From contig JAPFBL010001617.1 of NCBI GenBank assembly GCA_026182355.1, forward strand, positions 3,197,001-3,261,000: a DNA stretch of 64,000 nucleotides, in the 5' to 3' direction. This document shows, piece by piece, positions 1-13,918 of this stretch. The position numbers and the translations under genes are program-made. How positions within the stretch are numbered: position 1 is the stretch's first letter; each line of letters opens with the position of its first letter. The DNA comes from Hermatobates lingyangjiaoensis (taxonomy: Eukaryota > Arthropoda > Insecta > Hemiptera > Hermatobatidae). A model generated the notes under the pieces. That model was not told the origin of the DNA and made no database searches. It saw only the letters and a list, made by a program, of their open reading frames with translations.

Positions 1-525
1 CCATTTAAAACTCGAAAATATTCCTATTTCGTCTGGAAAATGTCAGAAACATCTAAGAAAAAATGTCGTTTTAAGATAATTTTAAATTTAAGATGTAGCA
101 TAATTACATTTATTATTCATCAAATATTTTTTTGAACAAAAAATATAAAATAAAATATAAAAATATAAAATATATAAAATTGTATATTCAATTTTAAATT
201 TTGTTTTGCATTTTTGGTCTTTTATAAAATTATTATACTTGGAATTTTCTGGCTTCCAAGTATTTAATAAAAATCACTTTTCTTATTTATACCACTGCTG
301 TAGTAATACCAATGATTTATATGAATCAGTGGTGTGATATATAAAAATAAACATATTTATTGATGTTGATAAATCACTATCTGTTCTACCTCCAGGAATG
401 AAAGATTAATAAACATCTTCCATTTAGACATTTGTATTATACCTAAATAGAACATTATATACCCAAGAATTATTATATTATATTTACTTATAGTTGAGTG
501 TAGGCCACTCCGGATTTTTTATTTT
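1..525 (+). repeat. Repeat A, partial copy (right-hand end)
   Basis: This stretch matches the right third of the full repeat A copy at 27288-28902, including the segment with 'actgctgtagt', the 'cactatctgt.ctacct' block and the terminal 'gagtgtaggccactcc' near 500-520. The left part is either outside the window or truncated. No coding potential is visible. It lies downstream of the SLC17 gene. Confidence 0.7.
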
Positions 526-1376
526 TAAGGATTAGTCGATGCGCTGAAAAGGCTGATTCTATGTTGTATAGCGGGTAGGAGGTCCATGCAGAGTGAAATT
601 CGGGGATCACTTTTCAAATTAGTATAATGTAGCAGAGGCTTTTTTTTAAGTAATAAATATCGTGTCATATTATGATAGGTGGTTTCTTAACTGGCCCCAT
701 TAATTAATATATAAACATATCAAGATAAATCGACTGTCCAAACATATATTACATTTATCAGAAAAGAATCTATATTATGAAAAGAATTTATCAGAAAAAA
801 ATCACACACGTTTCATAAGTCGGCTTGTATTTAAAATAAGATCTAAATTCTACCTCTGAAAAGTATTATTCAATTCATTTAACAGAATATTGTGATGATA
901 CCTTTTTATTCATAATGTAAAACTTCATCATGAATTCAATACTAAAATATAGTTTTAAGAATAAAAACCTGTTATATATATATAATAATAATAATAATAA
1001 TAATTAATTTTTCAAATACTAAAAAAGAGTTAAACATATCTTGTACCATGGTTTTTATTAAGTTTTATACATATTACTCTATTTTTTTTTAAACAAAAAT
1101 AATAAACATTTACTATTAGCTTAACCTTATGATGTTAATTTAATTATTAATTCAACTTTTCGTGAAATGTACAGTGCAGCAAAAAGGTAACACCCAGTTA
1201 AATTGTAGCACTTTTGTTAACAAATGTCTTTGTGACAAGCCAACAGAGATAAGAATTTCAGTGCTCAAAAATCCAAGCAGCAGTAGTTAAAGTGAACTGT
1301 TATAATAAGAATTGTACTGGATTTTATATTATTAATCAGTTTAGCTGACTCAGGGAGGTCAGCTAACTTAACCCCT
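526..1376. other. AT-rich flank, 3' of the SLC17 gene
   Basis: No open frame of note and no repeat I recognise. It contains the probable 3' UTR of the minus-strand SLC17 gene just below 1377. Short ATA/AAT runs occur near 975-1005. Confidence 0.5.
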
Positions 1377-1538
1377 TTAGACTACTTTTACTGCATCACC
1401 ATTGTTTTCTTTCTTGTTTGTTTGGGGTTCATTCCAAGGTTGAACTTCTGTTGACCCAAGAGTTAGAAACACAGTATTTCCTAAGAACACTAGCACTGCT
1501 GCTGTTAGAAAAACAGTTTTCCATTGATCTGGATCATC
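1377..1538 (-). CDS. SLC17 gene, coding exon 9 (C-terminus)
   Basis: Encodes residues 416-468 and the stop TAA (1377-1379): [14 protein letters not shown], the last membrane helix, then an EVQPWNEP tail and a short charged cytosolic end. The acceptor is ..TTTAG at 1540-1539. The Q-W-x-x-V-F and E-V-Q-x-W-N motifs are characteristic of insect SLC17 members. Confidence 0.9.
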   Translation of the reverse strand, partial: DDPDQWKTVFLTAAVLVFLGNTVFLTLGSTEVQPWNEPQTNKKENNGDAVKVV

Positions 1539-2680
1539 CTAAACAAGTTAAACCCATATATTTTGTTGTATATTCATTTTAAAAATTCTGCAATACAATT
1601 ATACTTGTTTCGGATATGATGCATTGAGCACAACACATATATGCACGAATCTAAATATATTTCACGTGTAGATGTTTATAATTCTACTAAAATACTGTAT
1701 TCTTATAATTTTATGTCATGCTTATAAATCTAAGTACAAGACTAAATACAAGACCAAAAAGTTAATACATAAAAACAGTTTGTAATTCTAAAAAAGTATA
1801 TAGTCATATTAGGAGTTATGGATAAAAAAAAAATCAATAAACAATTTATCAGGAAATGTATACTTGGCATCATTGGCCATAGCTGTTTTGTGTGTTTCCT
1901 AGAACAAATCATATCATCTTTTCGTTAGAAGACTATCTAATTCCCGTTGATCAGTAATAAACTTGTTTGTACTGACTATAACAGGTTGTCATTTTATAAT
2001 TCTGGCACAAATATTTTAAACTAAATGGAAGAAAACTACTTAGCAAGATTGCTATTACTATTATTATTTACGAGTACATATTACTGCTAATACGATAACC
2101 TGTTTTGGTATAACGAGGCATATCTATGCGACCGTTATTATTTTGATCATGAAATCAATCTCATACAAGTCGATTGCTAGCATATGGATTGGCAGATTCC
2201 TACCAACTTCGTAAAAAATGACTGAAATTTTAACATAAAATTTTTGAAGTTAAGGTACAAAATATGATTCTAAAACTATTTTAACTTAAACCTTTCAATA
2301 AAAGCTAATTAATTACATATCTTAGATAAACATATCATATATTTTAGAATTGTAAATTTTGATAGAAAAAATAAATGTTTACCTCCTGGGGCACCATTAT
2401 ACTGGATACTTGAGGACCAATGATAGAAGAAATGTTAGCCAGACCATTAGTTATTCCCATCAGAGTCCCTGCGAAGTTTGGTGCAATGTCAAGGTGGTTA
2501 GATAGAAATCCGGAAGTGGTGCCTGCACCAAGACCAACAGCAACAGTGAGTATTGTAATAGTTGCAGTGGCACTAGAACTGTAGTATGTGAGGAAAACCA
2601 AGGCAATTGCTTGTCCATAGTGAGCTGTCAAAAAGATTTCAGATTATGTCACAGAAAACCACACGCCACACTCCACACTC

Positions 2681-2713
<33 letters not shown>

Positions 2714-5700
2714 ACACACACACATTATATAAAATTTAGGAGTGTTATTTTTTCCTGGGTGCTGTACTCTGTTATGAGGTGTCTGTTAAGGGGTATTGAA
2801 AAAAATTAGTAATTAGCAGTTTTTCATAATCTAATCGAAGTCAAAGCAGGCTATTCAGTATAATTTAAGACTTATTCCTGGGAACTTCTAATTTTGCTAA
2901 ATAATAAATATGAACTATTGGACCAGAATAGTGAAAAGACTGGATGTTTGTCAACAAACATAACTTCCATTCCTCACGCATCAGTATTATCCAAAGATAC
3001 TATGATTCATAAACACACAAGTAATTTCATTCATATAAAGTTTTGTTCAAGGGTGCAATGTACAGAATGATTAGAGCATTTTCTGAGACAAATCCATCAT
3101 GCCATGGAAGGCAACGGAAATTTATGTTTAATGGCTGTGATTTTTTATATGTAAAAATATTATTTCTCCTATATCATATATAAGTCAATAAATTATTTAA
3201 TATTTTTCATTATACTTCTAAACATCAATTTTATTTCCGTTGATTCACTCAAACATTTCTAAGTTCTAAGTTAAATATCAAAAAATTCGACAAGTACAGA
3301 AGGTGATCCGTTAGTCTAGGATAAACAATCAGTTTTTATAGCGTTATTGCTTTTTGCCGTAATTGGAATTAGGTGAATTTTTTATAAACTGCTAATTGTT
3401 AGTTTAATTTTTTGGCAAATTTTCATGGTTTTTTAATGAGCCGTTTAGCGTCAAAAATCATTTTATAAAACAGATAATATACTGTAACGCCGTTTTGATG
3501 ACTGTAATTTAAAAAAAATAATTTCAACTTATACTCCTTAGAATGTTCTATTTTCAGGTTATTTTCTTATGGGTTGTATCGCTCTCATAAGCTTTCAGAT
3601 TGAATTATAAGTCCAAATGATTACATTTTATTGAAAAAAGATAGTTCCCGTTGTGTTTAAAATCATAATAAATTTTTCTTTTATTGCATTTGTAACTTCA
3701 AAGATAACGCCGAAATTCCAAATTTCTAGAATCAGTAGTTTAAGAGAAAAAAAGGTAGTCTAAAAACAGGTTTTTTGAAAAAAAGTGACTTTTCCATCAT
3801 GCATAATTGCTCCCAAACAATAGGGCCCATCTACAGTATGAGGTCCATTTTTATGTAAAATATCAATTTGATTCATCAAACATTCTGGACCGTAGCGGGG
3901 CCAGAATCTTTGGATACATACTCACCCACATACACACACAGACATCATGGAGAAAACTTCATAAAACGACTTCTTGGACCTCAAATCATCCACTTCCGTC
4001 AAAATCTCGATATTGCATTTTTTCACGATCACTATACTTTACTTATAGTGAAGTAAAAAAAAAACTGAAATTAAATCTATCTTGTTTTATTTTAATTTAG
4101 CTTAGGAATTCATAAACGTTTCTCCTTTTCTTGAAGAAAATTCATTATTTTTTTTTAAATGTCTAAATGAAAATTCTATTAATTCTGAAATATAGGTTTA
4201 AAATTATTGTTATCAATTATGTAAATAAAACAAATAGGCTATTTACTGAGAACAGTTAGAAACAGAAATAGTTTAAAATATGACTTTTTTTTATATTTAT
4301 TTATAACTGATTTAGTTTTGATTGACCATGTGTCATCGGTTTTTTGATGAGATAAATGGGGATACTAAAAACATACATCACTTCTTTTAAAAACTCCAGT
4401 ATAAAAGTTTACCTAATAAGAAGTTCTTTATCTGCACTTCTAATCTGCTTACCTATACTGTTCCAAAATTTGCGGGAAAAATTTATCGAAACAATCTTTT
4501 TGTTGATGAGCAAGTCTGAGATGTATGCAAAAACTAGAGTCAGTATCCACATGGCCAAATATGGTAGAGAAGATAAAAACCCATTCTATAAATTGATAAT
4601 AATTTTAACAAAAAAAAATCAAAAATGGAGAAAGAAAAACAAAATATGCTACATAATGGAAACCTGGGTGATATTGAAATGGAGAACGCCATTAATAAAA
4701 GATGGAGTGAGGGTGAGAAGAGTCCAGAAGGCCCAGTTGTGAGTAGTGTGCACGAATATGAGAGCGAAAATGGGGACGGACCTGAACACTGTCTTCCAAG
4801 GAAACTGCAATCCCTGAAAAACATGTACATTGAAAAACACCAATCACCGAAAATACATTAAAAATCATCTGCCCTCGATTCAAACGAAAATGACTCACTT
4901 ATTGCACTATAGGTCATTTGGTACTCTGCTGTAATTATATAAATCATAAAAAATGTATTTAAAGTTTTTATGAATTTGGATCAATCTCCTTGGTTTGAAG
5001 AAGAACTATTTAGATTTTGAATAAAATTAGACATGGGAACGATACTTTTAAGCCAATATAAAAAGTTATTATTTTTTAATCAACTACTACTAATCGTATG
5101 CTGCTAAATTAGAAATTTGATGTCATGATAATAATAGTATGTTATTTCAATTTTATTAATTTTCACAGGAAATGGTAGTATAAAATTTAAATAAGTATTA
5201 TTATTCTAGTAAAATCACCATGTGTGCTTTTTGCTCGTAATTTGTTTTCGTTTGTGTCATCTTCCACGTGTTTGTGAATATATTTTTAGTTGCATAGGTA
5301 AGCCATTACACTTTTCACGAATTCTACAACTAATATGCATGATTTCTGAAGAATCATGAGTAACGTTTTATATTATTATCAATAATATAAAATAATTATA
5401 TTATCAATAGAATTTAAACCATAAGTATAAATAATAATCAAGCCATTTCCATTTCTTAATAGGAAAGCCTCCAAAAAAGTATCACTTTAATTATCACTTC
5501 TTCCAGACGTTTAAGATCCTACACTGAGGTGATTAGACGTTATTATAATATAGTCATAATGTTCAATCATATGTAAACTGTAATAATAACGTTACTTCTA
5601 GAAAGTTGAAAAGCGACCGCTTCAGATTTTACAAGCCAAGTATGGCATTTACGAAAAAAATCCATTTCAATATTTGGATAGATTTACACATTTCGAGGTC

Positions 5701-8700
5701 TCCTTCGTTATTTTTGAAGTTTGTTTCTATGATATCTGTATGACGGTGGAAGGGATTAGTGTGGATCCAAAGTTTGTGAACACGCTACAGTTCACACCGT
5801 TTGACGGATCAAACTGACATTATACCTAGAAATAGCCCTTACAGTGCAGATACACCCTACAGTTTTAAGGCATTACAGTTTCATGTAAAATTCACTTTAA
5901 TTCCCATTACTTATTTTTAGACACCATTTGTTATTTCTATTACTAGTTATATTCTATTTTTGGGAAGTTGCGATTTTGCGGTTGATATCCGCTAAACTTT
6001 TACTTATACTAATACTTTTACTAATTCGCTAAACTAATGCTATTAGTAGTGGAAAAACTTCTAATATTTTTTCTATAACAAGAGAAGTATGTTTTTCATT
6101 ACAATGTAAACATTTTGAATTATGATTGGATTTAAAGCAGCATTTGTAGATAGATTAGAAGGAAAGTTACACTACGCAGGATTTATGGCCCAGTTCTTTA
6201 ACACCAGGGTTGAAAACCCAGAAAAAGTACCTAACTCCAGGAACCGTCCGCAGATCATTCTTTGTCAGAATTCAACGACTGCGATTGTACAGCCATGTTA
6301 ACTACATGGGAGGTGACAGCCTATAGTAGTTCAGCAAGTGTTATGTTCTCGCTTCCGGGGCACACATCTTAGAGACTGACCAAGTGCTAATTGGGTTGAT
6401 AATGTGGTAGAGGATTTAATAAAGGTTGGACTAATCATAAAATTTGAAAGATCTACATGGAAAGGACAAATTACCAAGGCCAAGGATCATTGCATCCGTC
6501 GTTCCACTTGATGAACATGATTGAACCTGAAGATTATGTGCACTATACTGTACTCACGGTTTGAAGGTAGTAATGAAATTGAACACGAAAATAGCCCCTC
6601 ATAGGAGGATGAGTAGAATAGTTTTTTGATGACATTATTATAAATAAAAGGTGCATAATAGTACATTTTGTGAATTTTTTGTCAACTACCAACACATAAA
6701 TACTACAATATTGCATATGGCATATACCTAAAATTAGTATGATATAAAAAACAATCTAAAAAGAGGTCTAAAGAGGATGTGGTCTAGTGACTGCAGGAGT
6801 GAACTACTTTTAGTAAGTTACTATGAACATTTCATACTTATCATAGTATTTTTATAAATTATTTTTACACCAAGAATATAATCACTGGATTATTCTTTGC
6901 CTCTGTCTTCTTGTAATCAAAATAGTACTTACTTATCTCTATCATACATACCATTGGTAATGCTATATTTACATTGTTAGCAATTATTGTAAAAGTATTA
7001 AAAAACAAAATTAAAACTGAAGAAAGTAAACTCGGCTATTTATTGGAGTCATCACCCGGGTCTTAACATAAAACGAAGTTCAATAATAATTTATACTTAC
7101 TTCTCTATTGCAGGATGAATGTGAGAGGCTGTTTTCAATATATGCTTTTTCTTCTTCACTGATGCCTTTATGCAATTTAGGTGAGTCCCTCAAAAAAAAC
7201 CAGCCTAGTGTCCCCCACAGGATAGAAACAAGACCTGAAATTATCGTATTTTAGAAACCATTTACATTTTGCCCTAAAATAATAAATTTCGTGGCCAGTT
7301 AAGGCTCTCTAAAAAATTATTTTGTTAGACTTTAGGTTTTTTAGACAAAAACTTAAAATATAATGAATAAACTGAAAATTCTATGTATAGCTTCCTCACG
7401 AAAACATAAACAATAATTCATACTTATATAACTGGGATACAAGCCAAATAGTGCACAAACTACTTTATTAACTCAATTGGAAAATATTTGTATTTCCAAT
7501 ATCAATGAAATGATGAAGTTTAATAAAATGAACACAACTAATTTCATTACAGCACCAATGATTCATGAATAAAAGCAGCTCTGATTATTATAATATATAT
7601 ACACTGTTAAGGAAAATATTTTCGAAGTAGATGGTTTGTCGTTAGATAAAGTTAGCTGGTACCAGTTACCACTGGAAAATAGACAAATAAATAAACATGA
7701 AAAATTGTTGAAAGTTAAAGCAATTGCTACTGTATTACGTTCAATTCCAAAATAGGAGGATATAGGAAAATCGTTATTCCTTTTAAAGTTGAACTACAAC
7801 ACGTTTACTTAGATGAGGAAGAAAATTTTATTTTTCAAGAGAAATATTTAGAAGAAAAAGTTGAGCCTACTGAAGCATCTAGTAGATCTTTTGTATAAGG
7901 AAAGGTTACTCAACAAACTGCTTCTTTAGATGAAAATGCCTTGCTAAAACGTATTAAAGAATTAGAAAGATTCATTTTTTCAAAAAATGAAATAAATCTT
8001 CATGAAGTTGAGAAAAGATTTTCGTTAGATAAATATAATGGACGACAAGATGCTTTAAGTTGGATTAACCAATTTGAAAAAGAATGTAATCGTTTTAATA
8101 TAACAGTTAGTGAAACGAAAATTGAAGTACTGAATTTATTTATAGAAGGAAGTGTGAAAGAGTGGTATACTTCTAACATAATGAAATTACCACTGTCAGA
8201 TTGGAAACTTTGGAAACAATCATTTGTAAGTGTCTACGAAAAAAAAATTGGGCACCGAACCGTAATGCTTTTTATTACAAGTACAGCCATGGGTCTTTAA
8301 TCGATTTTGTGCTTAAGAAGGAACGACTGCTATTAGAGGCCAACAAAAATATCCCTGAGTTATTTCGTATTTATCAGATTGTATGTGGCTTACCTTTTGA
8401 TGTACAAAATAAGCTAGAAAGAGATAAGATTACTAATTTCAATGATTTACTCAAAGAAATGAAGCAAATAAATGATGTTTTTATAAATCAACAAAGTTTC
8501 GATAAAAAAAATCAGTAAAGTTACAGCAAGAAAATGTTCATTCAGGCATTCAGCTCAGAGAAAAAAAACCTTGTCCAAAATGTGAGTCTTGGGTTTAAAA
8601 ACCGATTTCACCCAATACGTGTGTGTAGAAATAGGACCACAGAGATTCCTAAACACAAAATAAATATGACTGAACAAACTTTAGATTTCAATAAAGCTTT

Positions 8701-11700
8701 GGATCGAAAAGATATGTATGATGAGAAAAAAAACTAATAAGCCCGGAAAAGATCACACGATTACCACTAATAAAAATTACAGTTCTTGTGGATAAAAAAC
8801 AAAAAGTGAAAGCAATTTATGATAATGGTTCAACTTGTTCATTAGTCAGTGAAAAACTAATAGCACTTGTAAAATCTCAGCTGACTAGAAAAAATAATAT
8901 TATAAAGACCATAAATGATGTGAATCTTTGTACAAACCGGGCGTCCTTAAACATAAAAATTGGAGATATAGAAGATACTTTGAATGTAATAGTAATAAAA
9001 AATAATGATCGCAAATATGATCTTTTACTTGGACTAGATGCAATACAAACATTTAAGCTGATTCAGGACGAAAATCTAAATATTAAACAAAAATTTTCAA
9101 ATAAAGTCCTCGATATAGAAAAGGAAGGTGATTTTAAAGATGATAATTTTATAGAAAATGATTTTAAAGATGACGGTAATTTAAAAAATGATAAGGATGA
9201 AAATAATTCTTCGAAAGATTTACTCCATTTAAACTCTGGAGGTTTCACAAAAACGATTAATCAGTTGGACTCAAAGAATAAAAAGATTTTGGCAGAAATC
9301 CTTCAAGAGTTTGGATCAAGTTTTGCCGAACATAAGTTTGATGTTGGTTCAGTTAGTGGTGTACAAGTCTCAATGAAACTTAAAAAAGATAGATATATAT
9401 CTAAAAAACCATATAGATGCTCCTTTTCTGATCAAACAGAAATAGATTTACAGATATCAAAGTTACTTGAGTATGATTTAATAGAGGAGTCTAGTTCTCC
9501 ATTTGCATCTCCAGTAACATTAGCCTTTAAAAAAGAAGATGGGAGAAAAACTCGTTAGTGCATAGATTACAGAGAATTAAATAAGATAGTAGTACCTGAA
9601 TCGCAGCCATTTCCTAGAATAGAAGACTTAGTGGTACTCACAGGTGATAGTGCATGGTGTAAGAGAGATAGTTACTTCTATAGAAGATAGTTACTTCTTT
9701 AGACGTAAATTCCTCTTTTTGGTCTATACCGTCCGCCAAAAAGATCGAAAAAAACAGCATTCATTACACAGAAAGGGCATTGGCAATGGAGAGTACTGCC
9801 TTTTGGATACAAAAACTCACCCACTATTTTTCAAAGAACAATGTCTGGTATAATCAGAAGACATAATTTATCACACATGTGCATCAACTATATAGATGAT
9901 ATATTAATTTTTTCTAAGTCATTAGATGAACACTTTAAACACATAAAGTTGGTCCTTCAAGCACTTAAAGAAGAAGGTTTTAAACTGAAATTAAATAAAT
10001 GTTCTTTTGCCCAAAATTCTGTTAAATATTTAGGACATGTCATTGGAAAAAGTAAAATATATCCAGTTAAAAATAATGTCATTGCAATTAAAGAGTTTCC
10101 ACGTCCAACAACAAAAAAGATGGTTCGTCAAATACTGGGGAAAATCAATTTCTATCACAGATTCATAGATCATTGTAACCAAAGATTAACTCCATTACTT
10201 ATTAAATTACTCTTATTACTTTTATTAAAGAAAGATGAGAAGTTTAAGTGGACCACTGAATGTGAACATTGTTTTCAACAAATTAAACAATATCTATGTT
10301 CAACACCAATTTTAGCAATTTACGACTATAATAAAGAAATTTTGATAGAAGTAGATGCGAGCAGGTTAGGATTAGGTGCTGTTTTGAAACAACGTCAATA
10401 TGATGGAATATTTCATCCTGTAGGATACTTTTCTAAGAAATTAACAACAGGGCAAGTAAAAAAAGAAATAACTTATCTGGAGTGTCTTGCGATTAAAGAA
10501 GCTATTGTATATTGGCAACATTATTGAATTGATAAATCATTTACAGTAACATCCGATCACAAACCCCTACTGAATTTAAAATCAAAATCAAGAACGGATG
10601 AAGCACTAGAAGATCTCATGTTTCACCTATCACAGCACAATTTCAAAATAATATATAAGGCTGGAAGAGATAATATAGAGGCAGACGCGTTATCTCGTAA
10701 CCCGGTTCTTGAATGTTTTGACAACAAAGACGATGCTTTAAAAGTAGTAAACATGATACAATTATAAGATATACTGGTCAAACAAAAAACTATTGCAGAA
10801 GAAATTAATAATTCTAAAACATTATAAATGAAGGCGGTATCAACTTTAAAGTTCTGAAAGATCGTAAAAGAAAGTATGTTTCAGAAGATTTTGGGAAACA
10901 AATCATTGGCAAAATACATAAACATTTTGGACACAGTGGCTCTAACCAAATAGCAAATACGTTACGCCCCTTTTATCATTTTAAGAATATGGATGCTATT
11001 ATTCAAAAATTGTACACAACCTGTGAGATCAGCATAAAGAATAAAACAAGAACAAATAGAGCAGTCGGATTGTCATCAAAACTAGGACCAGCACAACATC
11101 CATATCAAATTATGTCGATAGACACAGTTGGAGGCTTTAACGCAAACAGGTCGAAAAAAAATATATGCATTTATTGGTTGACCATTTTAGTAGGTACGCT
11201 TGGATTCGTACATCCAGTAGTCAAACAGCCTACGACTTTATCAAACTCTTAGACCCAATCACTTCTAGATATGTTGTTACAACATAATTAGTAGACCAAT
11301 ATAGCGGTTTAAATTCAAAAAAATTTAAAAATTATTTAAAAACTAAAAAAATATAACTTATTTTTACGTCTGTAGACAATCCCCAGTCAAATGGTTTAAA
11401 TGAATGTCTGAACCAAACATTAGTCAATAGAATTCGATGCAAGATTAATAATAGGAATGAGCGCCGCCCATGGACAAAACTAGCAGAGTTATGTGTTCAG
11501 GAGTACAACAATACAATTCATTCACAGCGCTACACGATATTCACCTGCTTATCTTCTATATGGGCATACAACAGAAATTCTACCAGCTATATTGCACACA
11601 GATTATGATTTACATAAAGACAGATAACAAGCAATGAAGAACTCAGAAGAATTGTATTTGAAAAATAAAAAGAGAGTGTATAAGAACAGATAAGAACATG

Positions 11701-13838
11701 AGTTTATCGAATGTAATATGGAATGGAAATAAAATTAACAGGAACAAATTAGACGAAGTAAGAAGTGGCCCTTTTCGAATCAAAAGAAAAATTTCGAATA
11801 CCATATACGAAGTGGACAGGGGAAAAAGAAGTACAGAGGCCAACATGTTTCACTCATCAAAATTGACCCCTTATTCTTTTCTCAGTGGAAAAAAGAGTCC
11901 TCCACCTACGGAGATGTAAAACACAATGACGTATTCATTGGTTCTGTTTTATCTATGAAGTTGGTACTACTGTGCAGGTGACTTAAAGTATTTAATTCAT
12001 GGACATCTTGACACAGATTCAATTCTGATGTTTTAGATAAGTAGATTATTTCTATCTGTTGGACAGTTTGTTATGATTTATAATGTATACTATCTTTTAA
12101 TTAAATCTGATGTTTTAACAATTGTCTTGTGCCAATCTACTAAATGAAGAAATAAGCTTAAAAAGGAAATTACAACATAATATGAAATTACTTACTAATT
12201 AGTTAAAATTGGTAGCTAATATAAGTTTAAGTGCAAGAATGCTACCACATTGACAAATATTGATTTCAATAACAACATATTTAAGAGTTATTTTATTCAT
12301 TACATGAAATGCTCAAATACTGAAAAATTAAAATCTAAATCCTTTCAAGAAAGTTAATTCAACTTCATACTGGTATCATGATTCTTTACACACACATAAA
12401 CACCAGTAAACAAAAAGTGAGCAAAATCCATAAATCATATAACAAATATAAAAGTAACTAAGGTCTTTTGACCATCAAGTCATCACCAGAGTAACAACAA
12501 CTTGTAAGTAAAATAGTTCTATAGAAGAAAAATTGGGAAATAAAAATAAATTTTTATTTTATGAGAAATAAAAATCTACAGCAGATATATATTCTGAAAT
12601 ATACTTTTATATGATTGGAAATTGACAGCAATAGTTACAACGTGAGTAAAGATGGACAAACAAATAAGTACAGGCTAATACTTACACCATCAAGTTTTCA
12701 GTTTTAACTATCATTAGGAGAAGAAAGAGCAGACGACTAAGCGAACTAATAAAGAGAGACGGTTCCTAAACACCTGTACATTGGTGTGCTTGGTCCCTTT
12801 CTTTTTCTACTGATGACAGGTAAAACCGGAAATTTTAAGTGTTAAATGTTAGTCTTTGCTTATTTGTTTGCCTTTTTTATTCTTATTCATGGTAGTCATC
12901 CATTCAGGATTCTTACGTTAACATTATATTTTAAATAATACATATGAAAGGAGCAATATTCAGGATCTGAATTCTGTCTACATAGCGGAAATTAAAAATC
13001 TTCGACGGTTATGACAGATAATATCCAAAGACCGCAGTTTTACTATAAAAGATCATATAAGATCAATTATTAATTTCAATTATAAACTGAACAAAATAAA
13101 TTCATTATAAATAATTTAATAACGTTCTTGACCCGTTGATTTCATAATACTATATTAAATATTTAAGATATCTAAAATATTTCATACATACTTAGCACAT
13201 TTTAAAAGTAGGATATATTATTTGAGAATATATAAAATGGCTAATTGGTAATCTAGGCGTATAATTATTTGATAGAGAATGATTATGCGTCACCAGAAGA
13301 GTAGAATATTAGTGGCCATCCTCCTGGGCCAGCCGCTAGTTCTCCTCCTGCAGCCAAAATAACTATTGTCCCCATCTGAGTTCCTGTAGAACGAAATAGG
13401 TTTGAAAATAATATAGAGAACGTGTTTACACTAAGGTTTTCTTAACAGGTTATGAGTTTGCTCGTGCAGTGCCTTTGACACTATGTTTATAATATAGCTT
13501 CCAATACTCTCATAAATTCTGTAATATCAGTGAATGAGTCTATGACCTGATGGTTTTTGCACATACACTAATTACAAACATATTTCTTCTTACTTTATAT
13601 TATAATAATTTTAATAATTTATTCCTAAGAAGAAAGCAGTATGAATAGTTAATCAAGGAACATGTTAAAACTTCTCGATCATGATGAAGCCAGAATTATG
13701 AATTACTTACTTTATTTAGAAATGAGGGTTATTTCTTGCTGTGAAGTTGGGGATAAGATTCTCTAAACCTCACCACCTCTCTATTCTTCTATCGCTATCT
13801 AACACCTCCCTATCATCCCACTCCCCCTCTCTCTCTCT

Positions 13839-13918
<80 letters not shown>

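Larger units (their letters stand above)
7610..11919 (+). mobile_element. Degenerate Ty3/gypsy-type LTR retrotransposon, no LTRs found
   Basis: Broken gag, aspartic protease, reverse transcriptase, RNase H and integrase follow one another in Ty3/gypsy order inside SLC17 intron 4, opposite in sense to the host gene. Several frameshifts and stops interrupt the frame. I found no pair of flanking direct repeats, primer-binding site or polypurine tract I could defend. Either the LTRs are lost or diverged, or the copy is a truncated insertion. No env-like frame is visible. Confidence 0.85.

Noticed and set aside
4540..4898. Overlapping open frames on both strands
   Set aside because: Only the minus-strand frame through [16 protein letters not shown] fits splice sites and the SLC17 family; the others are shadows.
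6120..6600. Host gene exons
   Set aside because: No frame longer than about 40 codons and no splice-site pattern; more likely an old element.
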